Source: DATAUD01 sp036501665 (GTDB taxonomy: Bacteria; Verrucomicrobiota; Verrucomicrobiia; Limisphaerales; Palsa-1400). From it: a stretch of DNA of 64,000 nt. Under the pieces are notes generated by a model. That model had not been told where the DNA came from. It did not search any database and saw only the letters and a program-made list of their open reading frames with translations. The stretch spans positions 1 to 64,000 of the forward strand of contig DASXZW010000086.1 of NCBI GenBank assembly GCA_036501665.1, written 5' to 3'. Both the position numbers and the translations under genes were made by a program. This document shows positions 1 to 8,051 of the stretch, piece after piece. Each line of letters begins with the position of its first letter. Within the stretch, counting starts at the first letter, position 1.

Positions 1-141
1 TCTGGCCTTGAACCTGTTGAAGCAGGAAAAGACCAAGAAGCGCAGCATCAGAGGCAAAATGCTCAACGCCAGTTGGGACCACCCCTACTTGCTCAGACTC
101 CTGGGTGGCAACCTAAACGAAATTTAGATGCGTCTGCCCTG
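1..141 (+). mobile_element. 3' end of an ISAs1-family insertion sequence (truncated by the window edge)
   Basis: The first 127 bases encode the end of a transposase. Just past its stop codon lies CGTCTGCCCTG, ending at 141. Read in reverse complement this begins CAGGGCAGACGC, the kind of CAGGG-starting terminal inverted repeat typical of ISAs1-like elements, whose repeat often overlaps the transposase stop. The left end and target duplication are outside the window, so the family call rests on the protein tail and this terminus. Confidence 0.6.
2..127 (+). CDS. ISAs1-family transposase, C-terminal fragment
   Basis: An open frame entering from the left edge encodes 41 residues and ends in TAG at 125-127. 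The readable parts include ALNLLKQEKTKKRSIRGK and SWDHPYLLRLLG. The pattern NLLKQEKT followed by a basic stretch and W-D-x-x-Y-L-L is the usual C-terminus of ISAs1-type DDE transposases, just downstream of the last catalytic region. The catalytic residues are upstream of the window, so activity cannot be judged. It is the only clear transposase remnant in the window. Confidence 0.6.
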   Translation: MALNLLKQEKTKKRSIRGKMLNASWDHPYLLRLLGGNLNEI

Positions 142-167
142 TATTTCAGCTTTTCCCGGTTTTTCGC

Positions 168-1133
168 TCAGAATCTGGCTTTTGAAACAACAGACTTCAT
201 TTTTGCGAGGCCGGTTTTGGCAACAGTCAAGGCATCCTGCGACCAATAAGCGCGGTTGAATAATTCAATTGAAAGAACCTTCTGTCCCCCGGTGGCGTGC
301 AAAGTTTGCAAAATCTCTGTCATTGGGGCCGTGCCGTCTCCAGGATAGGTTCGGTAGCTGTCATCTATTTTTTCCCGGGACGGATTGTCCGGGAAGTCGT
401 TCATGTGGAGAACCTGAATGGCCGTCGGGCCGAGGAGGCGCATGCCGTTGATCTCGCTGCCGCCTTTGTAAAGATGAAAAACGTCCGCCAGAACGCACGC
501 TTTAGGATGTCCGGTTTCCATGGCGACACAAATGCACTCGCCCAGCCGATTGAAATTTTTGGAAAATCCCCAGAGTTCGAATTGCGCCACCAGGCCGATT
601 TGGTCTCCAGCCTCCAGCAGCGCGCGGTACCTTTGCGCGGCAAGTCTCCAATCCAGCTTCGGCAAATCCGTCGCCCCGGAGGGAGGAGCGGCCAGGCGCT
701 TGCCGCCAATTTGAACGACCATTTCCATTTGGCGCTTGGCCTGCTCCAACCCCTCGGCGCTACGGGCATCGTCGGCCACGATCCATTGTGGAAATGCAAT
801 GGCATCTTCAACGGTGATTCCGGCGTCATGAATCCGTTGTTTCAGTTCGGCAAGTTTGCCCCCGCCCTTAACGTAAGCCTCAATCGAATCCACCCACGGC
901 TCAATCGCATCGTAGCCAGCCTGCGCCGCCACTTCGATCTCTTTGACAATCCCCAGCTTTTGCCCACGAATGGTCGCGGTATTCAGGCAATACAGAAAAG
1001 GGTGCCCTGCTGCATCCGGCGTCAGCTCAGCCTTGGCGCTTGGCACAACCAGATCCTTTCCCAAAACCGACGCGCCCGCCAAAAGGCCGGCCTGCCCAAT
1101 AAGTTCACGCCGGGAAAACTTAAGCGCGCTCAT
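168..1133 (-). CDS. Tat-exported sugar phosphate isomerase/epimerase-like TIM-barrel protein
   Basis: A 321-residue protein read from ATG at 1133. The frame is open further upstream, but this start places a twin-arginine signal (FSRRELIGQAG, then a hydrophobic stretch ending near SAKA) at the N-terminus. The mature part has the xylose-isomerase-like TIM-barrel pattern: strands with YCLNTATIRG, GYDAIEPW, a VLADVFHLYKGG segment carrying the metal-binding Asp/His, and VLHMNDFPDNP. Family members isomerise or epimerise sugars or sugar acids at a metal site; the substrate is unknown here. It lies 164 bases downstream of the quinoprotein dehydrogenase on the same strand and may be co-transcribed, which would suit periplasmic sugar oxidation. 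The Tat signal suggests the protein folds with its metal before export. Confidence 0.85.
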   Translation of the reverse strand: MSALKFSRRELIGQAGLLAGASVLGKDLVVPSAKAELTPDAAGHPFLYCLNTATIRGQKLGIVKEIEVAAQAGYDAIEPWVDSIEAYVKGGGKLAELKQRIHDAGITVEDAIAFPQWIVADDARSAEGLEQAKRQMEMVVQIGGKRLAAPPSGATDLPKLDWRLAAQRYRALLEAGDQIGLVAQFELWGFSKNFNRLGECICVAMETGHPKACVLADVFHLYKGGSEINGMRLLGPTAIQVLHMNDFPDNPSREKIDDSYRTYPGDGTAPMTEILQTLHATGGQKVLSIELFNRAYWSQDALTVAKTGLAKMKSVVSKARF

Positions 1134-1297
1134 AGTTGAAAATGAAGCTCCTCGGCCCCGGAACCGCCCAAGGGGAATAAAATATTCATGCGTTTGGTAT
1201 AACCGTTTTTCGCGTTGGAGCAAGCCGGTTATGGCGAACCTTTGCTCAATTGTGTTACGAGTTCCATCGCGTGTGTCTTGACGGCTAACGATCTGGC

Positions 1298-3517
1298 CTA
1301 CCTGACCGCGTGCTCAGGCAAAGCGAACGCCACCCAGGCATCCCCATGCGGCGTCCCCAAATGCTGCACACCCGTCGCCGTGATAACGACATATTGGCGT
1401 CCGTCGATTTGATACGTCGCCGGTGCCGCGCTGCCGGCAAAGGGAAGTTTCGCCGACCACAATTCGTCGCCAGTGGTTTTGTCAAAAGCCCGGATTTTGT
1501 TGTCGCGTGTGCCGGAGCAAAAGAGCAGCCCGCCCGCGGTCACGATTGCGCCCCCGTAATTTTCCGTCCCGGTGTTTTTCAATCCCTGCGCCGCCAGTTC
1601 AGGATATTCGCCAAGCGGCTTTTTCCAGAGAAGCTTGCCGGTGTTTAAGTCAATACAATTAATCGTCCCCCACGGCGGTTTGTTCGCCGGATAACCTTCC
1701 TGATCGTAGAACCTCGGGTAGCCGGAAAAGCTATAGACAGGGCGTTCGGTTTGCTTCGGCTCCGGGACATCAGAACGGTCGCGGAACAGGAGAAAATCCA
1801 CCAGTTCCTTGATTTGCTCGGCGGTGAATTGCGGATTCGCGGGCATCGCATTTTTGCCTTCGCGAATTTGTTTTGTGATCGCCTCCTCGGTCATGTGATG
1901 CCGCAAGCCGCGCAACGGCGGATAAATCCCCATGCCGTATCGGTTCGTCGAATGGCAAACGGCGCACGTCGTTTCATAGATTTTTTGGCCGAGCGTTTTC
2001 GGCGCTTTGGCGTTGTAAGGCGGATCGTCGTCGCGAAACAACGTGATGGCCCAGCCAATATGATTTGCCGTTACATACATGCGCCCCGTTTCCGCATCGA
2101 CGCATGTCCCTGTCCACTCCCCGCCGCCATCAATATCGAACAGCAACGTCGGTTTCCCCTCTGTCACCGGACGAAACCTCCCGGTCCGCATGCTTTTAAA
2201 AATGGACCGCGCGTATTCCGCGGATTCCTCGGTGCGCGTCGTCAGGTCGGCGGCGGTAAATTCGAGTTTGGAGAAATTCTCCGGCAACTCAGGGTCTGGC
2301 TGATACGGCCAGGTCCGCTCGCCAGGAACATCGCTTGTTGGAGCGCGCCGCATTCTGAATGGGAAAATCGGCTTCCCGCTCGTCCGGTCGAGCAGCAGCG
2401 TGTCGCCGATCTTGCTGACCGCGATCACCGCGTCAATTTTCTTCCCGTCATGCCGAATGGTCGCCAGGCTTGGCGGCCCCGAAATGTCCAGGTCCCAGAT
2501 GTCATGATGAATTTCCTGAAAGTGCCAGATGCGCTTGCCGGTGCGGGCATCCAGCGCGACCACGCAATTCGCAAAAAGATTCTGCCCGCGATGCCGCACG
2601 CCGTTGAAGTTGGGCTTCGGCCCGCCGGTCGTGATATAGGCGATGCCGCGCTTTTCGTCCAATGCCATGCCGGCCCAGGCATTGGCGGCGTAAGCTTCCG
2701 TTTTGTCCCATGTGTCGTATCCGAATTCCCCTTCATGCGGCACCGTATGGAACACCCAAAGCAATTTCCCAGTGACAATGTCAAAGCCCCAAACATCCTT
2801 CTGAAATCCCGCGACAATAATAATATTCTGGAAGATGACCGGCGCCGCGGTGGCAGCGCTGGATTTATATTCCGCGTCGCCAAATAAAGTCACCTTGCCG
2901 CCATTCCCAAAATCGGCAATCGGCGCGCCGCTCTTCGGGTCAAGCGCGTAAAGAAATTCGCCCGCGCTAAACATCACGCGCTCTTTGGCATGTTTATCGC
3001 CCGGCCAATAAATCAAGCCGCGAAAAGCCGGACGCCCTCCCGGCTTGAACTTCCACAATTCCGCGCCAGTGCCAGCATTCACAGCGACGATGGAATCCCC
3101 CGGCGTCGGCGTGAACATCGTGTCTCGCACGACAATCGGATTGCATTCCAGCGGCATCCCTTTGTCGTTCGAGTGATAAGTCCAGGCGACTTGAAGGTTC
3201 GTGACGTTGGAGCGATTGATCTGTTTCAGCGTCGAATACCGCATCCCGCTGTTGTCGCTATGCGATCTTTCCCAGGTCTGGAAAGTTTTGCCTTTGGGAA
3301 ACCCATTGGCAGGCGTCAATTCGTTCGGCGTCGCAGCCGGAATGACCTGAAAAAGCGGCAGGCTTTCGCGCGCCTTGGCATCTTCCACGGTCCAATAATC
3401 ATTTGTCGGAGCAACTGCGTCTTGTGCGAGAACTGGCAGGACCGTCGCCCCGCCCAGAACCGCGAGCATTACACAAAGCAGAAATCCGTTTGGGATAGAA
3501 TAAAGATTCGCGCGCAT
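1298..3517 (-). CDS. PQQ-dependent quinoprotein dehydrogenase with inserted cytochrome c domain
   Basis: A 739-residue protein with a Sec signal (MRANLYSIPNGFLLCVMLAV to VLAQ). It has the PQQ beta-propeller signature: tryptophan-docking blades such as LQVAWTYHSNDKG, GAELWKFKPGG and TGKLLWVFHTVPHEGEFG, and a final DELW blade. A cytochrome c segment is inserted near residues 510-580, with haem motif CAVCH at 518-522 and a downstream Met-containing loop (GKNAMPANPQF). Known relatives oxidise sugars or alcohols in the periplasm and pass electrons through the fused haem. The substrate cannot be read from sequence, although it resembles the glucose-dehydrogenase branch. It is the first gene of a likely pair with the TIM-barrel protein. 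ATG at 3517 is the only start that keeps the signal peptide. Confidence 0.93.
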   Translation of the reverse strand: MRANLYSIPNGFLLCVMLAVLGGATVLPVLAQDAVAPTNDYWTVEDAKARESLPLFQVIPAATPNELTPANGFPKGKTFQTWERSHSDNSGMRYSTLKQINRSNVTNLQVAWTYHSNDKGMPLECNPIVVRDTMFTPTPGDSIVAVNAGTGAELWKFKPGGRPAFRGLIYWPGDKHAKERVMFSAGEFLYALDPKSGAPIADFGNGGKVTLFGDAEYKSSAATAAPVIFQNIIIVAGFQKDVWGFDIVTGKLLWVFHTVPHEGEFGYDTWDKTEAYAANAWAGMALDEKRGIAYITTGGPKPNFNGVRHRGQNLFANCVVALDARTGKRIWHFQEIHHDIWDLDISGPPSLATIRHDGKKIDAVIAVSKIGDTLLLDRTSGKPIFPFRMRRAPTSDVPGERTWPYQPDPELPENFSKLEFTAADLTTRTEESAEYARSIFKSMRTGRFRPVTEGKPTLLFDIDGGGEWTGTCVDAETGRMYVTANHIGWAITLFRDDDPPYNAKAPKTLGQKIYETTCAVCHSTNRYGMGIYPPLRGLRHHMTEEAITKQIREGKNAMPANPQFTAEQIKELVDFLLFRDRSDVPEPKQTERPVYSFSGYPRFYDQEGYPANKPPWGTINCIDLNTGKLLWKKPLGEYPELAAQGLKNTGTENYGGAIVTAGGLLFCSGTRDNKIRAFDKTTGDELWSAKLPFAGSAAPATYQIDGRQYVVITATGVQHLGTPHGDAWVAFALPEHAVR

Positions 3518-3813
3518 TCAATTCGGAAAACGCCGTGATCCTGCCGCAACCCGCGCGCCTTGTCCAAGCGCAACTTTCGCAGGATTATAAATTTTTGAAT
3601 TTTTAATTCTCTTCGTTCCCTTCGTTTCCTTCTGTTCAAGATTTTGGTTGCGGCTTTTCCGTGCCAAGTGCTTCCCTAAGAAAAACCAGAAGAAACACAC
3701 CAATGCAACAAAGCTAACGAAGGTTTCGTCTCGCGTCTGGCGACCAAAAAATTGAATGGAAGCGTTCTGGACGGCGCACAAACGGTCTGGTATTGTTTGA
3801 AGGAGGCTCCACT
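3518..3813. other. Divergent intergenic region, no gene seen
   Basis: This 296-base spacer separates the divergent quinoprotein and zinc-ribbon genes, so it should hold two promoters. It contains a pyrimidine-rich phrase (about 3612-3640, TTCGTTCCCTTCGTTTCCTTC) resembling low-complexity intergenic repeats. No clear operator was recognised. Confidence 0.4.
3800..3806 (+). promoter_or_regulatory. Strong Shine-Dalgarno AAGGAGG that fixes the start of the zinc-ribbon gene
   Basis: AAGGAGG lies 7 bases before ATG at 3814. A TTG seven codons upstream (3793) is also in frame, but it overlaps this ribosome-binding site region and would put the site inside the coding sequence. ATG 3814 is therefore preferred. 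Such a strong site is unusual in this window. Confidence 0.8.
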
Positions 3814-5061
3814 ATGAGTGAATTCAAATTTGCCTGTCCGAACTGTCAGCAAAGCATTGCTGCCACCTCTGAATATTCCGGGATGCAGATCACCTGTCCG
3901 TCTTGCCAGAAACCGATCGTCATCCCCGGCGCCCCGGAGATGCCCGCGACGCCGCAAGGTTCGCGACTCAGCATGGCCCCGTCAACAACCAGCCACGCCG
4001 CCACTTCCGCGCCCGCCGCGGTGATCACTCGCAAGAAGAAGGACCACAAAAAACTTTACATCTGGCTCGGCTCCAGCGCGGGCGCGATTATTCTTTTGCT
4101 GATTTTTTGGAAGCCGATCAGTGAATTGGGCGCGACGACTTACGCGAAGTATGTCAAACCTCAATTGCCGGCGACCCCCGTTGCGCCGACCAATGAACCG
4201 CCCCCTCCCCCGCCGCCGGAATTGGCCACGGACGAAATCCTCCAAAACGTCGCCGACAAGTATAAAAGCCTCACCAATTACGTCGTCAAAGGCCACGCAG
4301 TCGCAACCATCGACGTGTCGGAAATTGAAAAAGGCAAACCGCAGGTCACCATGTCCCAGGGCGTCTCGCTCGAAATGGGCCGGACCAATTTTTATCGCCT
4401 GGAATGGGACACCGTCGCAGACGGCGTGTCGTCACCGGGCGTTGCATGGTCGGCGGGCAAAGGCGATTATCTTGGTTACGGCGGCGGTCCGGCTTCAAAG
4501 GTGAAAAACCGCCAGACCGCGATGGGCACCATCGGCAACATTTCACAAGTGCAATGCGTCACGCTCGCGCAACTTTTCTTTGACGATACCAACAGCGTCG
4601 CCCGCATGGCAGACGCCTTCGCCAAAACAAACGGGCCGGGACTTGATGCCAAGGTCAACAATCGCGATTGCTACGTGCTGGACGGACAGTTCAACGCGCA
4701 CGATCTGGTTCTTTGGGTTGACAAGGAAACGTTCCTAATCCCGCAGATTCAATTCATTTACGGCGGAAGATTGGATGAATCGAAACTCAAAGGGATGAAG
4801 CCCGCCGAAAAAAGCCATTGGACAATCTGGTCGAAATTGAAAGGCTCCGTGACCGAGACTTATTCAGCGCCGATCCTGGAAACGAACATGATCGCGTCCG
4901 CGTATGAGGCGCAGTTCTCCCCCACGATGAGTCCAGAAGATCAACAGGCTCAAAGAGCCCCGAGGCTCCGCCAGGCCCGCGGCACAAGCCCAGGCAGCCC
5001 CACGCAACTCACCCGCCGCGTCCGTGAAGCCGTTGACAACCGCCAAAAAGAACCTCAGTGA
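3814..5061 (+). CDS. Zinc-ribbon membrane protein with LolA/DUF2092-like exported domain
   Basis: A 415-residue protein. The N-terminus holds two CxxC knuckles (C8, C11, C28, C31) of a zinc ribbon (FACPNCQQSI and TCPSCQKPIVIPG). Next comes a Pro/Ala/Thr linker, one membrane segment at about 81-99 (YIWLGSSAGAIILLLIFW), a proline run, and an exported domain from about residue 145. That domain, with LQNVADKYKSLTNYVVKG, ETFLIPQIQFIYGG and KLKGSVTETY, resembles the lipoprotein-carrier-like DUF2092/LolA fold. The topology puts the zinc ribbon in the cytoplasm and the lipid-carrier-like domain outside. The function is unknown. The C-terminal 40 residues are Arg/Gln/Pro-rich and probably disordered. 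It is a single gene with no partner on either side. Confidence 0.8.
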   Translation: MSEFKFACPNCQQSIAATSEYSGMQITCPSCQKPIVIPGAPEMPATPQGSRLSMAPSTTSHAATSAPAAVITRKKKDHKKLYIWLGSSAGAIILLLIFWKPISELGATTYAKYVKPQLPATPVAPTNEPPPPPPPELATDEILQNVADKYKSLTNYVVKGHAVATIDVSEIEKGKPQVTMSQGVSLEMGRTNFYRLEWDTVADGVSSPGVAWSAGKGDYLGYGGGPASKVKNRQTAMGTIGNISQVQCVTLAQLFFDDTNSVARMADAFAKTNGPGLDAKVNNRDCYVLDGQFNAHDLVLWVDKETFLIPQIQFIYGGRLDESKLKGMKPAEKSHWTIWSKLKGSVTETYSAPILETNMIASAYEAQFSPTMSPEDQQAQRAPRLRQARGTSPGSPTQLTRRVREAVDNRQKEPQ

Positions 5062-5283
5062 GTTGAGGGGTTCTCGCGGTTTTAAGTCCGTTTCCTAAAT
5101 CAATGCAAATGCTTTTTTGGATTTTTTACCAATTTTGATTATCGCAAATTCTCCTTGATTTCGTGGTTTATCATTTTTTACCGCTCAAAAATTCATCGCG
5201 AGATTTGGCACCGTTTGGTCATTTTTTGCCAGAAAAGCGCAAAGCACTATCAGATTTGACCTCAGATTTCCGGCTGCAGAAAC

Positions 5284-5359
5284 TGGCACCCCGCCCGGAA
5301 TTGAACCTGTATCTACCGCTTAAGGAGGCGGTAGCTCTTTCCATTTGAGCTACGGGAGC
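5284..5359 (-). tRNA. Degenerate tRNA, reads as tRNA-Arg(CCU) or Lys with an 8-base anticodon loop
   Basis: The minus strand reads GCTCCCG-TA-GCTC, a D-loop with GG, then GAGC, an ACCGC/GCGGT anticodon stem and a canonical T-loop (GGTTCAATTCC), ending in CCA. Two things are wrong. The anticodon loop is CTCCTTAA, one base too long: removing a T gives the Arg CCU loop and removing a C gives the Lys CUU loop. The outer T-stem pairs and the first two acceptor pairs also mismatch, and the discriminator base is missing. It is probably a tRNA pseudogene, though a frameshift-reading tRNA cannot be excluded. Confidence 0.5.
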
Positions 5360-5474
5360 GAGCCGGACTTTCATGGTTACAATATTAATTTCGAGATCTA
5401 TGACAAGCAGACACTACTGATCCGGGGATGGCGAATCAAAATAAAATGGCACTTTTTCGCGGCAGCGTAAATGT

Positions 5475-6575
5475 ATGATTAAAGTGATGACTGACGACAT
5501 GACGTTGCTGCGGGAATATGTCCGGTGCAATTCCCAGGAAGCGTTTGCCGTACTGGTCTCGCGGCACGTCAATCTCGTTTATTCCGTCGCGCTGCGGGAT
5601 GTGCATGACCCGCATCTGGCGGAAGAAATCACGCAGGCGGTGTTCATCATACTCGCGCGCAAGGCGGAATCGCTCAGCCCGAAGATAATTTTAAGCGGCT
5701 GGCTTTGCCGCACGGCTCGTTATGCAAGTGCCAACGCACTAACCATTCAACGCCGACGGCAACGACGAGAACAGGTAGCCTATATGCAATCCGTCTTGAG
5801 TGAACCAGAACCAGATGTTTGGACACAGATCGCCCCGTTGTTGGGCGGGGCGATGGAGCATCTTGGACAAAAAGATCACGATGCTGTTGTGCTCCGATTC
5901 TTTGAAGGGAAAAGCTTTCAAGAAATCGGAACGGCCCTCGGCGCGAGCGAAAATGCCGCCAAGAAACGCGTCGCCTACGCGTTGGACAAGTTGCGAAAAT
6001 TCTTCTTCAAACATGGTATTGCTTCGACGACCGCCGTCATTGCTGTCGCGCTTTCCACCAATTCCGTTCAGGTCGCGCCGGTGGCGTTGGCACAAACTGC
6101 AACTTCCCTGGCGATTGCCAAAGGCGCTACGACTTCAACTTCGACCTTAACCCTAACGAAAAGAGCATTGAAAATTATGGCATGGTCAAAAGCAAAAACG
6201 GCAATTGTTGTGGGTGTAGGAATTCTGCTCGCTGCAGGAACAACAACCACGGTTGTTGTTAAAGCTCATACAGTCACCAACCAAAGAGAGTCTGTGGCCG
6301 CTCAAGCAGGCGTTTTGAAAGGGTCCGCCTTCCCTGCAATGGTGGATTTCGCCCAAGACCATCAAGATGAAATTCCCAAAAGCATGGCGGACTTAAACCG
6401 TTATCTTCCAGCCAATGCCGGCGGAATGGATGATGACCATTGGCAAATATCCGCAACTGGAAAATTGACGCCTCTTTTGACGCGCGGAGACATTATCCTT
6501 ATTGCGCAAAAAAATGTGCCGTCGGGCAAAAAACAAATTATCCTCTATACCGATGGCCATGTTGAACGGAGGTAA
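5475..6575 (+). CDS. ECF-type RNA polymerase sigma factor with membrane segment and exported C-terminal domain
   Basis: A 366-residue protein. Residues 10-100 are sigma region 2 (EAFAVLVSRHVNLVYSVALR, then a helix with AEEITQAVFIILARKA). Residues 125-178 are region 4 (DAVVLRFFEGKSFQEIG, then a helix-turn-helix and KKRVAYALDKLRKFF). Ordinary ECF factors stop there. This one continues through an Ala/Thr-rich linker, a membrane helix at about 241-262, and a tail of about 100 residues ending ILYTDGHVERR, which resembles the end of prepilin-like proteins. The tail should lie outside the membrane, so the protein may be a tethered sigma factor that senses the envelope directly. No separate anti-sigma gene is adjacent. 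The gene overlaps the next one by 17 bases. MTDDM at 5487 is an alternative start. Confidence 0.85.
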   Translation: MIKVMTDDMTLLREYVRCNSQEAFAVLVSRHVNLVYSVALRDVHDPHLAEEITQAVFIILARKAESLSPKIILSGWLCRTARYASANALTIQRRRQRREQVAYMQSVLSEPEPDVWTQIAPLLGGAMEHLGQKDHDAVVLRFFEGKSFQEIGTALGASENAAKKRVAYALDKLRKFFFKHGIASTTAVIAVALSTNSVQVAPVALAQTATSLAIAKGATTSTSTLTLTKRALKIMAWSKAKTAIVVGVGILLAAGTTTTVVVKAHTVTNQRESVAAQAGVLKGSAFPAMVDFAQDHQDEIPKSMADLNRYLPANAGGMDDDHWQISATGKLTPLLTRGDIILIAQKNVPSGKKQIILYTDGHVERR

Positions 6576-7272
6576 AAGACGGAGAGGTTTTACGCTTATG
6601 GAACTATTGGTGACGATTGTCATCATCGGAATTCTTGCCGCCTTATTGCTTTCAACTTTAAGCCGCGCAAAGCAGTCAGTGCAACAAACAACCTGTCTGA
6701 ACAATCTTCATGAAATCAATTTCGCGACTCGCATGTATGCCGAAGATGATGGTGACAAGATCGCAATTCCTTCAGCCGGCCCATTTGCGAGATGGCCTAC
6801 CTGTTCCGTTAAGGAAATTGTCAAAAGCTATGCCAATTATAAAGGAAAGCCTTCACCTTCGGAAAAGCTGTTTATCTGTCCCGCCGACAGGTTTTATTAC
6901 AATGGCAATGTCCGGCGTTTCGATATCGGTCTTCATGAACTGGAAGTAACTTATTACAACAGCTATGGTTTCGACGGCGGCAATTCAATTACTAATTTTG
7001 GTTTATCCGCTCCGGGAATATCAGGAGAAAAATTGAGTGCTGTTCGGATGCCTGCAAAAACAATTTTGATCGTCGAAGAATCCGCATTTATACCTTTTTC
7101 ATGGCACAAACCACAGAAAATTGCTGCAAATCACCTGTTCCTAAACTCCATGAACATGCTGAGTTTCGTTGATGGGCACGTTTCGTTCACCAAGATGTAC
7201 TCAAACGGCGCCTCGGAAACATGGCTGTACGACCCGCCAGAGAGTTATGATTACAAATGGAGCGGAGATTGA
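6559..7272 (+). CDS. Prepilin-type N-terminal cleavage/methylation domain protein
   Basis: A 237-residue protein from ATG 6559; ATG 6553 is equally possible. The leader MLNGGKRRRG is followed by FTLMELLVTIVIIGILAALL, a textbook type IV prepilin/pseudopilin signal cleaved by PilD-type peptidase after G10, with Glu5 of the mature form present. The body has TCLNNLHEINFATRMYAEDDGDK and ends with LSFVDGHVSFTKMY, the tail pattern of the large single-domain pseudopilin families of Verrucomicrobiota and Planctomycetota. The start lies inside the sigma-factor gene in another frame, implying translational coupling. The natural reading is that the sigma factor and this surface protein are made together; the role is unknown. 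Confidence 0.85.
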   Translation: MLNGGKRRRGFTLMELLVTIVIIGILAALLLSTLSRAKQSVQQTTCLNNLHEINFATRMYAEDDGDKIAIPSAGPFARWPTCSVKEIVKSYANYKGKPSPSEKLFICPADRFYYNGNVRRFDIGLHELEVTYYNSYGFDGGNSITNFGLSAPGISGEKLSAVRMPAKTILIVEESAFIPFSWHKPQKIAANHLFLNSMNMLSFVDGHVSFTKMYSNGASETWLYDPPESYDYKWSGD

Positions 7273-7488
7273 ATTTTCCATCCGCCAGTTTAGCTCAGTG
7301 GTAGAGCAACGGTTTTGCGGGATGCTTATTTCCCAACGATTGCTGCGGATGGCTGTCGTATGCGGAACCATTACCAGCAAAGCCAATTCGTCATCTAGAG
7401 GCAGATCGCTTAAAATGAGCGCGGGACGGACTTTTGCCGCCATGCCGAAATCCACTCGCCATATTTCACCGGGCAGCGTTCTTTTCAT
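7201..7488 (-). pseudogene. MazF/PemK-like toxin, C-terminus replaced by tRNA sequence
   Basis: From ATG 7488 the protein begins with the MazF/PemK signature: RTLPGEIWRVDFG, then RPALILSD, then LALLVMVPHTTAIRSNRWEISIPQ. These form the first strands of the ribosome-independent mRNA interferase fold, including the conserved R-P-A-L and the V-P-x-T-T strand. Immediately after SIPQ the reading frame runs through the complement of a half tRNA gene (7284-7317), giving NRCSTTELNW and then unrelated residues. The normal C-terminal half is gone. The toxin is therefore probably inactive. Its start overlaps the end of the upstream antitoxin-like gene by 23 bases. Confidence 0.65.
7284..7317 (+). pseudogene. 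5' half of a tRNA gene, probably tRNA-Thr(UGU)
   Basis: The sequence GCCAGTT-TA-GCTC, AGTGGTA loop, GAGC, A, ACGGT, TTTG is a perfect tRNA 5' half (acceptor strand, D-arm and first side of the anticodon stem). It stops inside the anticodon loop. The following bases (CGGGATGC) do not pair with ACGGT, and no 3' half is found downstream. The acceptor sequence and TTTG loop start suggest tRNA-Thr(UGU), though a different residue is possible. A break inside the anticodon loop is where many tyrosine integrases cut, so this may be a relic attachment site. Confidence 0.7.
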
Positions 7489-7675
7489 CCTCCGCTTCCA
7501 TCCCTTCAAGCATTTGAAACCGCTCCAGCGCCCGTCGGTCGCAATCTGCGAGGGTGCCGGCATTCTCCTCGGCTTCGATAATGCATCGCATGATTTCCCG
7601 CCGCGCTTCGTGAAACAACTTGGGTATCTCAGCAATGATTTCCGCTCTGCTCATGCCAGAACAGTACACTTCCAA
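7466..7675 (-). CDS. Probable antitoxin partner of the MazF-like toxin
   Basis: A 69-residue acidic, helical protein (MEVYCSGMSRAEIIAEIPK, later FHEARREIMRCIIEAEEN). MSRAEIIAEIPKLF could alternatively be the true start at Met8 (7654). It lies directly upstream of the MazF-like frame with a 23-base overlap, the usual antitoxin-toxin arrangement. I do not recognise a DNA-binding fold with certainty; the assignment rests on size, charge and position. Since the toxin is broken, this may be a relic antitoxin or still protect against related toxins. Confidence 0.55.
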   Translation of the reverse strand: MEVYCSGMSRAEIIAEIPKLFHEARREIMRCIIEAEENAGTLADCDRRALERFQMLEGMEAEDEKNAAR

Positions 7676-7856
7676 TCCCGTCAGTCAAGGGAGAGGGGCG
7701 TGTGGCGAGCAATAGCTTGCAAATCGTTTCCAGAGCATACAATCGTCAGCCGGAATTGATTTGCGACAATTGGATTATCAGAACGACGACGCATCACTGG
7801 AAAATGAAAATACGCGGCATTTACACGTCCATCTGAAGTATGCTACACTTATACGG

Positions 7857-8051
7857 ATGAAAACGGAAACGGTTGAAATTCCAACGGGTGTTCTCTCCTC
7901 GATTGAGACACTCGACGAATTGCAGGACTGGCTCACCGCGCACAACCCCAAAGTTATGTCTGAATTGCGCGACGCCCGCCGTGAAGACAAGGCTGGAAAA
8001 TTCAAGCCCTGGAAGCCGCGCCATCTGCCATGCCCTACCGGGTCGAAATAG
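7857..8051 (+). CDS. Antitoxin-like protein paired with RelE
   Basis: A 64-residue protein from ATG 7857 (MKTETVEIPTGVLSSIETLD, then LQDWLTAHNP and ELRDARREDKAGKFKPW). The frame extends upstream but without homology-like sequence. It matches the size and layout of small antitoxins: an acidic helical N-terminus followed by a charged, disordered segment that would wrap the toxin. It overlaps the RelE-like gene by 22 bases. Such antitoxins normally bind the toxin and repress their own promoter, which would lie in 7676-7856. Confidence 0.7.
   Translation: MKTETVEIPTGVLSSIETLDELQDWLTAHNPKVMSELRDARREDKAGKFKPWKPRHLPCPTGSK

Noticed and set aside
1751..2887. 378-residue plus-strand frame within the quinoprotein gene
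   Set aside because: Antisense shadow of the PQQ dehydrogenase; composition dominated by Arg and Pro and no family pattern.
7284..7760. Group I intron interrupting the tRNA-Thr anticodon loop
   Set aside because: No matching 3' tRNA half or conserved intron core was found, and a MazF-like gene occupies the sequence right after the break.
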